DNA of 64,000 bases from Scortum barcoo. Its lineage: Eukaryota; Chordata; Actinopteri; Centrarchiformes; Terapontidae. This document shows, one piece after another, positions 13,105 to 27,048 of the stretch. How positions within the stretch are numbered: the stretch's first letter is position 1; each line of letters opens with the position of its first letter. A model generated the notes under the pieces. The model worked only from the letters and a program-made list of their open reading frames with translations, ran no database searches and was not told where the DNA came from. The stretch spans positions 24,046,501 to 24,110,500 of the forward strand of contig CM041553.1 in the NCBI GenBank assembly GCA_023238725.1, in the 5' to 3' direction. The position numbers and the translations under genes are program-made.

Positions 13105-14379
13105 TGATGCTGAATATGAAGATGGATTGAATTGTGGATACGGAGAACTGGCAGCAGTTATGAAAGACTTAGCTACAGGCTGTTTGTATTAACATTAACA
13201 GTGAAGAAACATAAAAAGTAATATAAGCAGGTATATCGAGAAGCTCTCTCTGAGATTGCAGGGTTTAACATGGAGGCTCCGTGGGTTAAAGGTCATATGT
13301 CAACCACACTATAACATTAACTGTATGATCTCATGAATGTGCTTGGGTGAAGATCATCATATTATGACTTTGTTTATGAATGCGTGAGTGGAGGGTGGTA
13401 TAGCACTGTTTCGCAATGCATCCTTGTTTTCCCTCCTATCAACACACAGCAAACACCAGACTTTGGAATATTATTACAGACATGAATATGATTAAATACA
13501 AACTCACTGTTTTCATAATCTGCACCATCACCGCTCATTCCTTAATATTCAGTCCTCGTAAGTCCTCGGGGAGAGCATTAGTAGCAGCAGATGTCTTGTG
13601 ATTGTAATATCCAAGAATCTTTCAGAAATATCAGTGATCTTTGCCTCGCTGCCATGGTGAAGGCATCCCAGGCGCCTTCAATTTACAAAATGGCTCCTCT
13701 GACGATTTCAGCTCTTTCCAGTGCAGCAGTGAGGAGCAACGTTTAATTTACAAGAGTGATCTATTCTGCATTTGGTTCGCCCAAATAACAAAAACATAAT
13801 AGTTTCTTATCTAGTCATGTAAATAGGTTTTTTATATGCTAAACTTTTAAAATATCAATATCTGAGATGTCTGCCTACACCCCAGCACAATGGAGATAAA
13901 TGGACTTTCATTTGTGGCTCTCAAAAGTATTGAGATAACTCAGTAGCAACAAATCTTTCCAGAGACAATATTCTTCTGGTTTCCCCGCAGACTTCACTGG
14001 AACTACTTTCTAGCAAAGAAAGAGAGTTTTTTAAATGTAATTTCTGTGTTTTAAAAGGGAACGAACAAAAATCCATTCACTTCCATTAGGTTGGCGGCAG
14101 AGGAAGATATCTCCAAACAAGCAAATAAAACTGAAATGATCTGCTTTATACTATTGCCAAACAGAAAACTCTCAATTCCCTGAGATTATCTCCAGTGACA
14201 ACATAAGTCTTCAGCTCTATGAAGTGTTTTTTTCTTTGGCTCATTTTGGATTCACCACCGTGACTTGGTTCAGCCTCGTCAGAATTGATTCCAGGTGCAG
14301 CAGGTAGCATAAAAAGGTTAGAAACCCATTGTACCCTACCTGCCCGGCACCAAACAGCAGGCTAATACAGTTAGTGACT

Positions 14380-14440
14380 AGCTGTTGAACGTAGTAAAGT
14401 GATTAAAAGCTAAAAAAACAGATATTTCCAGCAAGAGTTA
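14380..14440 (+). repeat. Dispersed repeat family member (copies at 25.16 and 44.97 kb)
   Basis: The order AGCTGTTGAAC, GTAG.AAAG, GCTAAA and CAGATATTTCC matches the better-preserved copies at 25,157-25,270 and 44,965-45,070. It is the most degenerate of three copies. Confidence 0.4.
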
Positions 14441-17400
14441 TTAAAAATATTCCCTTATTATCTCGACATGAACGAAATCTGGACAACGTTCAAAATGTTG
14501 CATGTGAACAGGGTTGGTTGGTGTGCTACAGGAAGCAAACCCTCCTGCCTGTAGGACAGATGAGCTAGTCGGCTATTTGGGTCGAAACAATATGCCATAT
14601 ATGATTAAACTCAACACATAAATGAAATAAATAATATAAAAGCAAAACAACATGGTCACGTTTTAACATTTTCACACAGCTAAGACTCTCTTATCTTTGC
14701 CAACAAGCTCTGAATTAAGATCATTTAAATTACGGCCAAATTGCTCTGCTCTCGTGAGTCTAAGAAAATAATAGCGTGTGTTTTCATTCTGTGAGCCAGT
14801 GCCACGCATGCACAGGCGTTGTTCAGCTGGTGTATGTGTATGTCTTTTTAAATCCGTATGATGACAGCCACAACCTTGTACAATTAATTCTCTAATTATC
14901 TTAAATCTAGGGGTCTACTGTTTGTAAATAGCAGATGGTTTGTCTCTTTATGAACTTATATTTGCTTGCCTCTTTTGCTCTTTTAATCATCTCATCTTGT
15001 CGGTTCTTATATAATCTGTCCCTTTCATCACTTGTAGAAGCTGAGACTTAATGACATGATTTTTTTTTTATGTTTCATCTTACGGAGGAACTTTGCTTGT
15101 TGTTTTTCTCAGATTAAAGCTGCACTCCCATTCACCACCACCCTAACCTACACCCCCTCACAATTGGTAATCCGAATATTAGCGGCATCGCTCAGGATAG
15201 TAGGCTTAACTGGGTAAATTGATGCTTTATATCTGCCCTGCATGTGCATTATGTGATAATGTACATTTGCATTGTTCCCTAATGACTCGACATTAGCAGC
15301 AGTTCAAAGGGGCTTCATAAAATGCAGTCATTACCTGAATTCATCATCAGTCATATGATAATTTCATTTTCCAGCGGAGAACACCAAAGTTTTTTTCTCA
15401 GGCTCCACTGCACATGGACGGGTGGGTTGAGCAGCTGCACAGATAGTTACTGCAGCTCGGCCTTAAAGACCCCCAATAATTTCATTCCTATTCCATTTTT
15501 TCTATACTGGCTGGGACTTCTTTTGACATATCTGACACTTAAAAGCATCGCATTTGCATATCCGCTCACAAGGTAGAGCTTACATCTCTCTGTGTGCCAG
15601 ACAATTTACACAAATTCAAGGTTTTATTAGATTCATATCCCGCTACTCAGCCTCACATGTGGTACTGCACACGCTCCAGTTCACAAACTGCTACGACGGC
15701 TGCTCTGAGGGTGGGCAGCAGCTACTGTGGCTAGTCTGTGGGCAAAAGAAAACCAAAATGGCATGTGAGGAAAGACCATTGTTTTGAATAAAACTGAGCC
15801 AAACCTATAGATATAATGTGCAATTTTTCCCTCTTTTTTTCTAGGTGATTGTAATTAAATACTAATTGTATTAAATCATTTTTTTCCTGTTTATAGACTT
15901 CATGAATTTCCTGTCATACCAAGCTGTTAATTTTATGTTACAGTGAATAGTCTGATCTGATTCACAGGGTGGATTTCTGCCAAGGCTACAACAGAAGATA
16001 TTGAGGCGGTCATAAAACATAATATGATAATACCAATAATACCATGTGGAAGTCACAAATATATTAACTTTACCAAGAATAATCTTTTAAGAAAAGCTGG
16101 AGAGGCAGTATTAAATATTTGTTGTTCTGACCTGCTGCCGACCTGAGATCATTTACAGCTCTCTACATTATCTAGATGTGATTCTGTGCATGTACAGTAT
16201 GTACGTATGTGAGAGAGAAAAGAGAAAAACAGGAAGAGCATGTATGTGCAGATAGTACACTGTTCATGCAATAAATGTCGAGGCAAGGATATATGGACTA
16301 GTTTTCTGAGGGTAATGGGAGGAGGGGCAGCTGGAGGAAGAGATGCCCAGGATGTAGCATCTCATCTGGGATGAAAAACAGCTCGCTCTGGGACTTGTGA
16401 ACCCACAGCATCACTCACCTTCCACTCTTCTGAACAAGGATCGCACTGTGTGTGGGGAATTAAAAACTGCTCTCAGAGTGTGCGTTTGTGTGTTTCCTCA
16501 GAGGCTACAGTTCAGCCCGCTCTACGCAGGCATGAGTAGTGTAATAATTAAGAGAGGCCTGGGCCTCCAGACCCGGTCAGTGTGTCTATTATTGGTTCAA
16601 GCTGTGAGTTATGTCTGTGCCCAGTGGACTAGAATAAGCACTGATTTAATCGGCTGGGAGACGATTAATCATTTCTCCTTTTTTGTGAATCACTAATTCA
16701 CACTGATGTTTGCAAAATTAGGATTTAAGACTTCAGGAGTCTACCTTTAAGATTTTACGTGCACCATGAATTGTTTCCCGTCTTCTGTCTTTGATGTTTG
16801 CTTCAAAGTGCTGTTGGTGAACAGTTTTGAATTAAACCATCTTCTTTTAAATTCCTTTGTATTACTTCCTATATAAAGATGTGAAGGAAATCACCTGTTT
16901 TGTGTCCTCTTTAACAATTCATCTTTTTTCATGTAATTCTTCTGCTGCAAAATGCTTGGTTTTCTAACAGCACTGTGTTATGTCTCAATTCCTGCAACAT
17001 TTAGAGCTTTTCTGTTCTCTCTAATGCTATAATTGTCCTTACAACAGGTTGATGAACATGACTGTTTCTTAACTGATATGATACCCCTGAGGTGGTGCTA
17101 TAATGTTCATTCATTACATTATTATGCCTTGCAGCAAACGTAATTTTCATTTAGATTATTCTACTGCACTTTTCTATATCTCAGTTTTCAATAAAACCGC
17201 CTCCAGCTTGTTCAAAACTTGGCTGCCAAACTGTTTGCTAAAATCTCTCCAGTTTAGGCTCATTACACGTTCCGGTTCGTTTTGGAATCAGTTTTAAAAT
17301 TTGACAAAAACACACTCAACTCAAGGTCCACTCTCCAGCCTTTTTCCAAAGCTTTCAATTTCATCCTGTGTTTTCAGCAGATGGAGTTGAGTCAGTTGTC

Positions 17401-18659
17401 ATGGCATTGTCACACAAGCCATCTCCATGACAACTGAGCAAACTGTGTATGTAGATGTGACATGCTGTTAAAAAGTTCTGCAAAAAGTTAGAAAGTGGAC
17501 CATTAACTAAGGTTGTTATTATATTTTGGACAAGAATAAACATTTGCTTTTGTGTCACTAAAAGGAACCACATGGCAAAGCACCGCGCAGTGTTGTCACT
17601 AAGTAATATTCTGAACACGTCCTTCAGTCTTTAAACTTTAGGTCTTTCGGGGGTATAGCATGGTGAACAAATCTGTAAATTATACACGGTTTTATTAACC
17701 ATTTTACTGGCATTAACCTCTGTAACTGTCCATACATTTACTATAGCCAAACAGTATCTCTTCTTCTATGCTGCATTATTTTGCTGTGCAGCTGTAAAAA
17801 ATGTATAAGTATGAACAATGCATTTTTCCACAATGAGAGGTCCGTCCCTCCACCTCTCTCCAACTGGCTTGACATCCGGAAGCCTCCGACTTTGTGCGTC
17901 AAAGCTCAATCAGATTGAACTCTGCGTGAAGAGAAAGAGGCGGGTCAATCTGTGAGCGTGTCTCACCTTGTTTCACATAGAAATGAATGAGAAGTGAAAT
18001 CCAATCCGACTGCCCCATTAGAGAAGATCTAATCAGCCAAAAAAAAAAAATATATATGAAATCATCTTTGCAGGATGACCATGGGTGTGCAGGCCCTTTA
18101 AATCTTGTTTAATACCTCTGACTGTATATCTTACTCAATGCTTATTGCCTGCCTCACCTCCTCTGTGTGATATTCTTTATGAGCCTTTTTATCATATGCC
18201 TTTGTTTTAACACTTCTATTAATGAATCATCCTGTAAGCTTTACGATGTTGTTATTAATCTTCACTTTTACAAATAATGGGAATTTATGATATATGTTAA
18301 TACAGCCAGTTTGATCACTTGGAAACTATATTTATTATTAAGATATTCATTTAAGAAAGAACCAGCAAAAGTAAGTTATCAAATAGTGCCACATTCAACT
18401 GCACTTACATGAAAGTCACTACCATATTGAAACTGAAATTGTTCCACATTATTTAAATGTAAAAGCAAAAAGGTAAATGATTTCTTTTGCTCTCATTTTA
18501 TTCTATCAACTGTGTATCATCTTGCTCGACCCTGAAAAAAAAATCAAGCTATCTTTTGTCATGTGCACAACAATTACACAACAGCATCCACTGGCAATGA
18601 AGTTCTTAACTCTGACTTTCTTCAACAATGCTAAAAAAATATGTATAAAGAAGAAGTAG

Positions 18660-19200
18660 TTAAAGTTAAAGTAGAACCTCACATGTAAAATATAAAATAG
18701 TGCAAAAAGTGTAACAATATAATAATAGAATATACTATATATAGTATAAATAGAAATGTAAAACTATGGAAGGGAAGTTGCAGAAAAATATATAAAAAAA
18801 GGAAATAAACAGGAAGTAAGAAGTAAATTATAGCTAAATGGGGTGAAGGGACAACAGTAATGAGCTTCTGAGTTCAGCAGTCTGATAGCCTGTAAGATGA
18901 AACTATCCCTCGTGCAGAACCGGATGCTGCGTTAATGTCTGTGGCTGAGGTGGTCGTGGTCTTCGTTCATCCTACACAGGTCCTCCATGGATGGCAGCTC
19001 CGTCCTGATGATGTCACCCTCTGTGGAGCCTCAAGGTCGAGGGCGGTGCAGCTGCCATACCAGGCGGTGATGCAACCAGTCAGGATAATTTCTACGCCGC
19101 TCCTGTAGACGTTGCAGAGTATCCCGGAGTTCAGGTCAGGTCCTCGTCGATGTGAACCGAGAGGAACCTGAAGATGCTGACTCTTTTCATCACAGTCCCA
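18660..19200 (-). mobile_element. LINE-like 3' region, decayed
   Basis: 18,840-19,190 contains blocks such as CAGTCTGATAGCCTGTAAGA and AGCTGCCATACCAGGCGGTG then ATGCAACCAGTCAGGAT, which I recognise as recurrent in teleost genomes; on the minus strand they read as the tail of a non-LTR element. The AT-rich 18,660-18,840 is consistent with its 3' end. No intact protein remains, and the exact family cannot be named without a repeat library. Confidence 0.55.
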
Positions 19201-22200
19201 TTCGGCTTAGAGGGAGAATCTTTAGAGACAAGAGAGGAGAGTCACTAAAACTGTTTTTCATTTGAATAGATTTCATTTCAAGTCCTTCTGAATTGGTTAG
19301 CGATGAAAAGATTCATTTTATGGACCTTTGCTTGAGCAAAGTGGGTTAAAACATTGATCCACACAGTAGGGGACAAAATGTATTAGACAAAAGAAATAGC
19401 TTCGAAGCAAATAGCGAGCACAAATTAAACTTACTAAAATTGAAAAAAGAAACGTCAAAGGGAGCAGACAAATAAGACAAGCTGCTGTTATCCAAGTTGC
19501 GGTACAGGTCCACTCGCAAAAACACACACATGCACACACATTGTGTCAGCAAAGGATCATTTTCTCCCTTTTGCACAGCATGTGAGATGACAAATTTTGC
19601 ACTATATATCGCATTACATATCTGATAGCGTTTTTAATGGGCAAATGTTGAATTTCAGCTCCCATACTCTGACTTTTTCCTCCTCTATGCGTGCATGTGC
19701 ATGTACGCGTGTCAGTGTGTGTGTGTGTGTATGTGTGCATCTGTGTGACACGCCAGTAAAACACAATCTCATTTCCTGCTCATCTCCGGGCCACATGTCA
19801 AGGCCACGATGTGTTGGATGCCAGTTCACAGCACCCAATCAATCCTTCTTTTGAGCATGTGTAGTAAACTCTTTACATGCATGATCAAACATTTGCACAC
19901 CAATCATTTAAATGCATGCACACACACACATACACACACCTAAACACAGTCAGAGAGTGAATATTCAACTAAAAAAAGCCAACCACCAAGAAAAATTGAA
20001 GTTTGATGCCTAGTTTGTGGCACATCAGATGAAAAAAAGACCTAACTGTGTGTATATATGGGTTTCATTATGTGTGTGTGTGTATGTGTGTCTGCTATTG
20101 TCAAATTAGAAAATGAGAACAGCCTCAAACCCTCACATGATCCCTTTCTCATTATTTCTTATTTCTTCACTCTCCTTTTTTTCTCTCTTCTTATTCCTCC
20201 ATCGTCCCTTCTCTTTCCCTCCAAGGCTAAACTCAAGCTACCTCAGAATCCTCCTTCAACACAAGGCCGTATGAGATTAACTCTGTGTGTGTGTGTGTGT
20301 GTGTCTGGCGTGTGTCAGTGTGTGCAATTTACCATAAATTCTTGCCTCTCTCTCTTCCCTCTCTCAGTTTTCATCACACAGACACACAAACAGATAGATA
20401 TGTGATGTTATTTGAATGTACTCTGTACTGACAAAAAGGGCTGTTATCTGAATTGTGGTGAAAATGATAAAAACAAGTTGGGGGGGGCCTGAATGATTCA
20501 TTTTTGTCTCCTGTAATTGTTTTGTTGTTTTTTTTTTGTTATTGGCACGACTCCTTGCTCCCATGTTCTTGACTGCCACTATTAAACAGTTCTGAATTGT
20601 TTCTACTGAATGCTTGTCTTAACTCATAACACGGAGTCACAGAGGGAGATGAATTATGGGCATACGGAGCAGCTGAGGCATCGCACAAAGAAAAGAAATC
20701 AAGGGGACCACCCTTTTTTATGGCTGGCTTATTTATTGGTAAAAGCTTTTTATAGTCATAGTAATAGTCAATAGTGGAAGATAAAACATGCTAAAACATC
20801 TGCAGTGCCATTCCAGTGGCTTCTACCTGCCTCTAAATTGTTTTTATTACAGAGGTGTAGTATTTTTACTTTTAATCTGAGTCATATAATAAGACTATTT
20901 TATTCACAGACCAGCTTCAGTATAGACGATATGAATTAGCCTTAACTAATGTGTTGGATAGTACAAGGACCAAAAATACAACAAAAATAATAATAATTTA
21001 AAAAATAAGTCGTTAATGCTGAATATGGCACCAAGTAGCACGTTTACTTACCTGTTTTTAAGTTAATCAGAAGTATAATGGACGGCTTACCTGGTTACAG
21101 ACCAATCAGAGTTGTGAAGGTGGGATTATAAATAGAGAGAAAAATGGCTCTAAGAAAAGTGACAAGTGTGGATGAGATCCACACAAATATAATGAATTTA
21201 GAGAAATAACAACTCTTAAATAATTAATTGCGAATTTCATTTGCGAAAGTTGAAGTAAAACCATGATAAAACCATTTTTACAACAGTCATTCATAGGTTG
21301 AAAGCAAAAATACAAAAACACAAATACTTCTGCCATTAAAGACTGCATGTAAGTTGTTTTGCTGTCCACTATGACCACCATCCACCGTGATGTGGGAACA
21401 CTTGAGGACACTGACCAAGACAGACAGACAGACTGGGGTTCAAAGAGAAAAGTGAAAAAAAGAGGATCATAATGTATAAATGTTAAATGAGCAGCTGATA
21501 ACCCAGAATGAGGGAAAAGCGAGAGGGGAGGTTACATGAAAGAGACAGAGGAGGTGAAGAAAGGACAGCAAACACAGACCTCAAGTGATATAATGAGACC
21601 TGAGAAGTCTTGAGCCAATACATCTCACACAGTGTTAAAGATTCACAAGGACACATTTGTTGATGGTAAAGTTTGAGTTTCTGTGTTCATATTTGTTCCT
21701 GCCCATAGATGAAGAAACTTTTCAGTCCACTAAAGGTAGCTGTTTTAGATAGTTGGGTTAGTACTGTCTTATTTTTTAACACAAAAAAAAACATGCCATC
21801 AGGCCACTTGATTCACAATGATGCTTTGCGCTTACGTATTTTAGCTGTAGCATGAAAAGATTTGCCGATTAGAACAAAACGAAATACCGCTAAAGATGAG
21901 GGGAATGTCATTCGTTTCATAGTGAACAATTTTAGTTTAGGGGCCACCAAAGTGAACAGTCATTCCTGAAGAGCACATAAATATCTGAACCAAATTCCTT
22001 GGCGGTCAATCTAACAGCTGTTTTACCTGAAACAAATGCGAAGCTCATGGCGGCTCTGACAAACACAGGAGATCACCAGAGGCTGTGATACTCATCGTCT
22101 GCAGACCATGAATGTCTCAGATAAGAGTGGTGGCTGTAGAAGAAAACTCAGGAGAATCACAAAAGATTCTTCCTCTTGGGACCATTGATATTTGTGCAGC

Positions 22201-25000
22201 GTTTCTCTGACATCGCCATCCCGCGAGCAGCTAGAGCGGCTAAAAAGTGAGCAAGCAGCTGACTGATGTGTGACTGGCTAACTGATGAAGTGACTGACAT
22301 CAAAGTGACTGGCTCCTCAACTACACCGAGTGACTGACTGACGGACTGACTGACATCGAGCTGAATGGCCAACTAATGCACTGTGTGGGAAGGCACTTGT
22401 CCATACTTGTGTGTGAATTCATATAACGCCCTCAGCAACAACTGGCTCTTGATAAATAATGCACGGTGTTTTCATGTTAGTGTCACTCTCAGGCTTTGCC
22501 CACGCACCAGCTGAAGATAATTGAGCTACATCGCGTACACAGAGTGCACCTATGCCTCTTATGAGTGTCGGCGCGCACAGACTTCATTAAATCACAGCTC
22601 AAACACACAACTTCTGTCTTCATTAAGGTTTATTATCTCCCCTTGACAAACACAAGCATACACAAACCCACCCACAGTGATTAGTGTGGTTATCATCCTA
22701 CCCATTAATGTGAAGGTATGATGTACAAACTAGCAATCTTTGAATGGAAAGCAATATTCGGACATTCATCCAATTAAAATGATACTCCCAGTAAGAAATA
22801 ACCATGTTAACCACATTTTCTAATTAGCTTAACTCAAATAAGTCATAGCTTTGAATTATAGATGTGGAGGATTCAATCTCATTATTGAAGGGCACTTTAG
22901 ACCAGTATATGCCTTTATCAAACTATGACTCATAGAGTTTATTTTAGTATTTTGCGTCACATACAGCAATCCAGCTGCTTGATGATGCATGAACTATTAC
23001 TTTCCATGAATCAAATCTCATATACAGGCGTAGAAAGGACAAAGGGAAATTTGCACAAAGTGGTGGCAGGACGGACAGACTGCTGTCATCCATGTCCATG
23101 CAGTCAGTGACAGCGAGTTTCCACTGGCCCTGTTTGAGATCCCAGATGGAGGGCTTTGTCCAAGCTTACATGTGTATTTGGAGCCAGACTTTATATAGTA
23201 AATGGATGAAGAAGGTTATTGGGCCAGAATGAAACGCACAACTGGAGGAAAAAAGAGTTAGTTGTACACCTGCACAATGCTGTACCATTATCTTTCTAAT
23301 CAGCTTGTTTTAAATTTCTGATCGGGCTTATCTTTGAGCTTCTGTTGGATGTTAGAGATGGAAAATTTCCAGTGTTTCCAATCTGCGAGCGTTCACATCA
23401 CTCGACATCTGACGACGGTTGCATGAATACAGAATTAGTCGTGTGATGGTTGAAAATAATATTCAATAACAATATCGCACTACATCCATGGGGGTTTCAC
23501 TTACCTTGAACAGTGGACTTTAGATGATATTTTTGTGACTTTTGATGCACCCAGTCAGTTGTATCATGGCTTTCATAAAGGTTTGATCAGCTGCAACTCC
23601 CACATGGAAGTACACCATACACCTGCTTTTAAATGACAGAAATCTCAAAGCAAAATTAATTCATTTCATTGCAATCACTGCCATCAGCAAATCTGCTCAG
23701 GTGAACTCATGTTGAGTAGCTTACCAACAGCAAACTGTCTTGACTGTGATGACTTTTGAGGGAACACAAAGGCAGAGAGTTTATAATAGAGGACGCCACC
23801 CTGTAGCTGTGTAGCACCACCAACCATTTTCATATAACGCTCTCTGCCATGATATATGGTGCTCCACAAAGGGTTTGCAGTTGATGGATCAACTACGTCT
23901 CTTTAATTATGTCTCTGTACCATTGTCAGGAGCTATTGTGATTGGCTAGCATATCATCAGTAGCTCACTGGCTGAAGAAGTTTGCCTACTGTCCCTATGA
24001 GGAGTCCCTACGTCGACAAACTTCATGATGAAATGCTGCTGAACCCAGTCTCAGTCCAGTTTTTACTGATGCTATTTTTGAGGTTGCAGTTTGTGGTGTT
24101 GCTGCACTAGATTGCATTATACTAAAAAGTATTTCGCATTTCTAATATAGTATGGAGAGCACATTTTGTCTGTTCTCCTTCAATAAACGTTTTCATAGTG
24201 ATAGTGTGCATAAATGTGCATCTTCTTGGCTTAAAAATATTCAAATTGAATACAGCCCGGTCTTTGCATATTCATACAAATGAAAAGCTAAAAGCTAATA
24301 ATAAAAAAATGTTTAAAGTGGATTAGTCGTGGTGGTCTCAAGAAAAACTGGTTTAAAAAAAAGGTTCAGTTGAGTGGATATCTGTGAAAAGTAGAATTTT
24401 TTGGCCTTAGCTTCTTTAAATTTAACACTTTGTCTTAAATGTTGTGTTTAGATGAGAAATTGATTAATCCATCAGGTTTATCCAGTCCAAACGAGTAAGA
24501 AATCTCGATCCAGCAGTGCCTGAAAGCCATTTTTCAGTTAAATGAAGTGGCAACTGCAATTTTTTTTTTCATCTCTGTGGAAATATTTAAAAAAAACACT
24601 CAATTTCAACTTTGAATGTTGGCTGCAGATCCACAAACACCTGATTTTAAGCCACACGCTCTTTATAAAACCAATGAACTGATTTATTGAAAAATACCTG
24701 TGTCCCTTGAGTGGTAAAATATTTTAATCTGTGCAGCTGGAGTGTTTCCTCACTTGGATACTGACGAATGTTGATCTGATTGTCGAGTTACACTTGTTTG
24801 GTTGACAATAGCATTAAAGTAAATAACATACAGTTTACACATTTAAAGTATTTTTATGTTGACAATAAATGTGTCCATTTTTCATGTAATGTTAAAGGAG
24901 TTTCTCTTGGTGAACAACTTATCAGCAAATTCTTCAGCTTCCCTCAGCTGTCTGAACATTTTTAGCATCTGTCAGCTCACTGGACGAGAATTTTGATTTT
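19201..25000. other. Intergenic, no gene seen
   Basis: No exon recognised on either strand. GT tracts occur at about 19,712-19,735, 20,071-20,090 and 20,284-20,303, with CA-rich sequence near 19,918-19,938. A degenerate GACTGACT minisatellite is at 22,258-22,360. The block 22,400-22,620 is repeat-free and unusually even in composition, a candidate for conserved non-coding DNA only. Confidence 0.5.
22258..22360 (+). repeat. Degenerate GACTGACT minisatellite
   Basis: Repeated TGACTGAC / TGACTGGC words at irregular 8-25 base spacing. On the minus strand it produces a run of Ser-Gln-Ser-Val residues that is not a real protein. Confidence 0.75.
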
Positions 25001-25156
25001 CTGGCCCTGTTTTTATTCACTCTCATGGATTTCGTCAGCCCAGTTTCCAGACACAGCAGTCACCTGTTTTCTCCTCCAAAAAAATATTTAAATAAAACTA
25101 AACCTTGCAACCGGTCAGCAACAAAATCTAAACAGACGGAATTGAAGTTAGCAACG

Positions 25157-25270
25157 AGCTGGTGAACATAATGGAGCATGTAGCAGTTAAAGAGCCAGAT
25201 ATTTCCTTCAGGAGTTGGTGGAGACAAACGTAAGGCAAAAACAAGAGTGGATATTGGACTTAATTTGCCA
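25157..25270 (+). repeat. Dispersed repeat family member, best-preserved copy
   Basis: AGCTGGTGAACATAATGG, TAGCAGTTAAAG, CAGATATTTCC and GGAGTTGGTGGAGAC recur in the same order and orientation in PARN intron 25 (44,965-45,070) and more weakly at 14,380. This combination resembles an interspersed repeat common in percomorph fish; its class is not known to me. Confidence 0.55.
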
Positions 25271-25807
25271 GGTGGCTAGAAACACGACTCCAGATGAATG
25301 CTAATGTGACTCCTGAATGTGCAAACAGTCCGCTGGTTGCTGAAACTTTATAAGGTGCTTATTCTGCATGTCCATGCTGTGGTTACAGCTTGTTCCCTCA
25401 AGTGGCCAAAATTACTGCAGTCCAAGTTAAAGTAATCCAGTTAGTTGACAACAACTGCTCTGTAGGTGGACTCAAACCATGACTACAAAATAAGCATGAC
25501 ACAAGACGCACCACCACCTCGTTTGAGGTCCCAAGGCTGCGACATCTGAAAGTTACGGGGTCTTTTAAAACTCTCAAAGGTACAAACTCCACATATGAGT
25601 GACGCAAGTAATGTACCATTAACCTTCACATTATTTGTAATTGGGTTTTGAGCACTGGTGAGGATTACGCATCGGTGTGTGCACATGTGTGTGTGTGCTT
25701 GAAAGACAGAGAGAGAGACCGAAGGAGAGAAAGCAAGCAGGAGTGCAAGCTTTTTACTCAGCTGAATGATGAAAGAGAATGTAACAGAGCTGTTTGAGAG
25801 GTGTTCA

Positions 25808-25876
<69 letters not shown>

Positions 25877-25889
25877 GTCTATCTGTCTA
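25808..25889 (+). repeat. (TATC)n microsatellite
   Basis: About 17 TATC units, the last few carrying TGTC variants. It is the longest clean tetranucleotide tract in the window and a probable length polymorphism. Confidence 0.95.
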
Positions 25890-27017
25890 CAGTACCTTCA
25901 GCTAGAGATGGTGCTGGACACTAAAGTGGGGATAACGGGCAGTTTTTTAGAAAACTGTATGGTAACTGCCTCTTATCTTGCAGAGTCAGAGGCCTGGGAA
26001 ATTGGAAGTGATTCATAAAATTACTGTGGCAGCGAGTGCCATCACAGGCTGAGATTATCATCATCCAATGCTCAGCTCTGTGTAAGTGTGTATGTTTGTG
26101 TGTAAGTGTGCATCTGTGTGTGGGCTCTATTAGAAGTTACAGTCAATAAAATCTTCCATCTTGGCGACTGTGTTTCATATGTAAAATAACGTGCGAGAAC
26201 AACTGCCAACATATGCAAATCCGATGCTCGTACGCCGTCTCAATATGAGGTTCATTGACTTTCCCATTATTTCACTTTGAGTTTGGCTAGAATGGAAACC
26301 AGATTCTAAATAATTACAAGGTTTAACATCTCTTTGTACGTAACGATTGTTGAGACTAAAGTTGCATCGCCCCGGAGTGCTGATAAGATACTGCAGCACA
26401 AAATTAGTAGTTGTGGCCTCTAAAACCAAAACAACAAGCTAAAATATGTCAAAATGCTATGCAGAGCTGAGGGAAACTGTAGGGTCAAGTGACACTTCGC
26501 TGTAGTTTTATCACTACAGGGAACAACTTTCACATTACACATAACAATTTGAGTATTTTTAGTATAAAAATATTGAATAGTGCAACTTTAAAATTCATAT
26601 ACTTACACACACATTTCTTACTCTCCAGTTACTGTTGTTTTTTTAGTCAGATGCACATGTTGTAAGATAGTATATTGTAAGATTTGTTGTAATCTTGTGT
26701 ATACAGTGTATATAAAGTGAAATGCATTGTCTGCTATTAAATGTTGCATCTCTGTTATCCTCGTGCACCTGTGAGGTGTTTAATTAGTCTGCACCAAAGT
26801 CACCAAGAATTAATTTGGATTCTGGTACTGTACATATGTGTTTGGTTTGAGATCTAAGTCGCATTGACAGCAAACAAAGAAGAACTCAGAGATGCTGGAG
26901 ATGAAGAGTCATTTTCGGCGCTTCTCTGTTTGTGTGTGATAAAATTAGAGTCCCAAATGTGATAAATGAAGCCATTTCTGTACGCTAATGATGGCAAATG
27001 GCTGACACAAATGCTAT

Positions 27018-27048
27018 GAGAGAGAGAAAGAGTGAGAGAGAGAGAGAC
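27018..27048 (+). repeat. (GA)n tract
   Basis: An imperfect GA run of about 31 bases interrupted by AAAGAGT. Confidence 0.85.

Larger units (their letters stand above)
9841..18650. other. Intergenic, no gene seen
   Basis: No exon recognised on either strand across this interval. It contains CA microsatellites at 12,919-12,941 and 13,079-13,104, degenerate dispersed repeats at about 9915-10,020 and 14,380-14,440, and a probable dispersed element around 13,862-14,230. Candidate non-coding conserved blocks, chosen only because they are complex, repeat-free and compositionally even, are 15,150-15,480 and 16,400-16,690. Confidence 0.5.

Noticed and set aside
19546..19854. His/Thr-rich and Cys/Val-rich frames on opposite strands
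   Set aside because: Both arise from the same GT/CA microsatellite.
22157..22372. Frame with repeated Val-Ser-Gln-Ser residues
   Set aside because: Product of the GACTGACT array; no independent support.
25808..25889. Possible CRISPR-like regular repeat
   Set aside because: A plain tetranucleotide microsatellite without spacers, in a eukaryotic genome.
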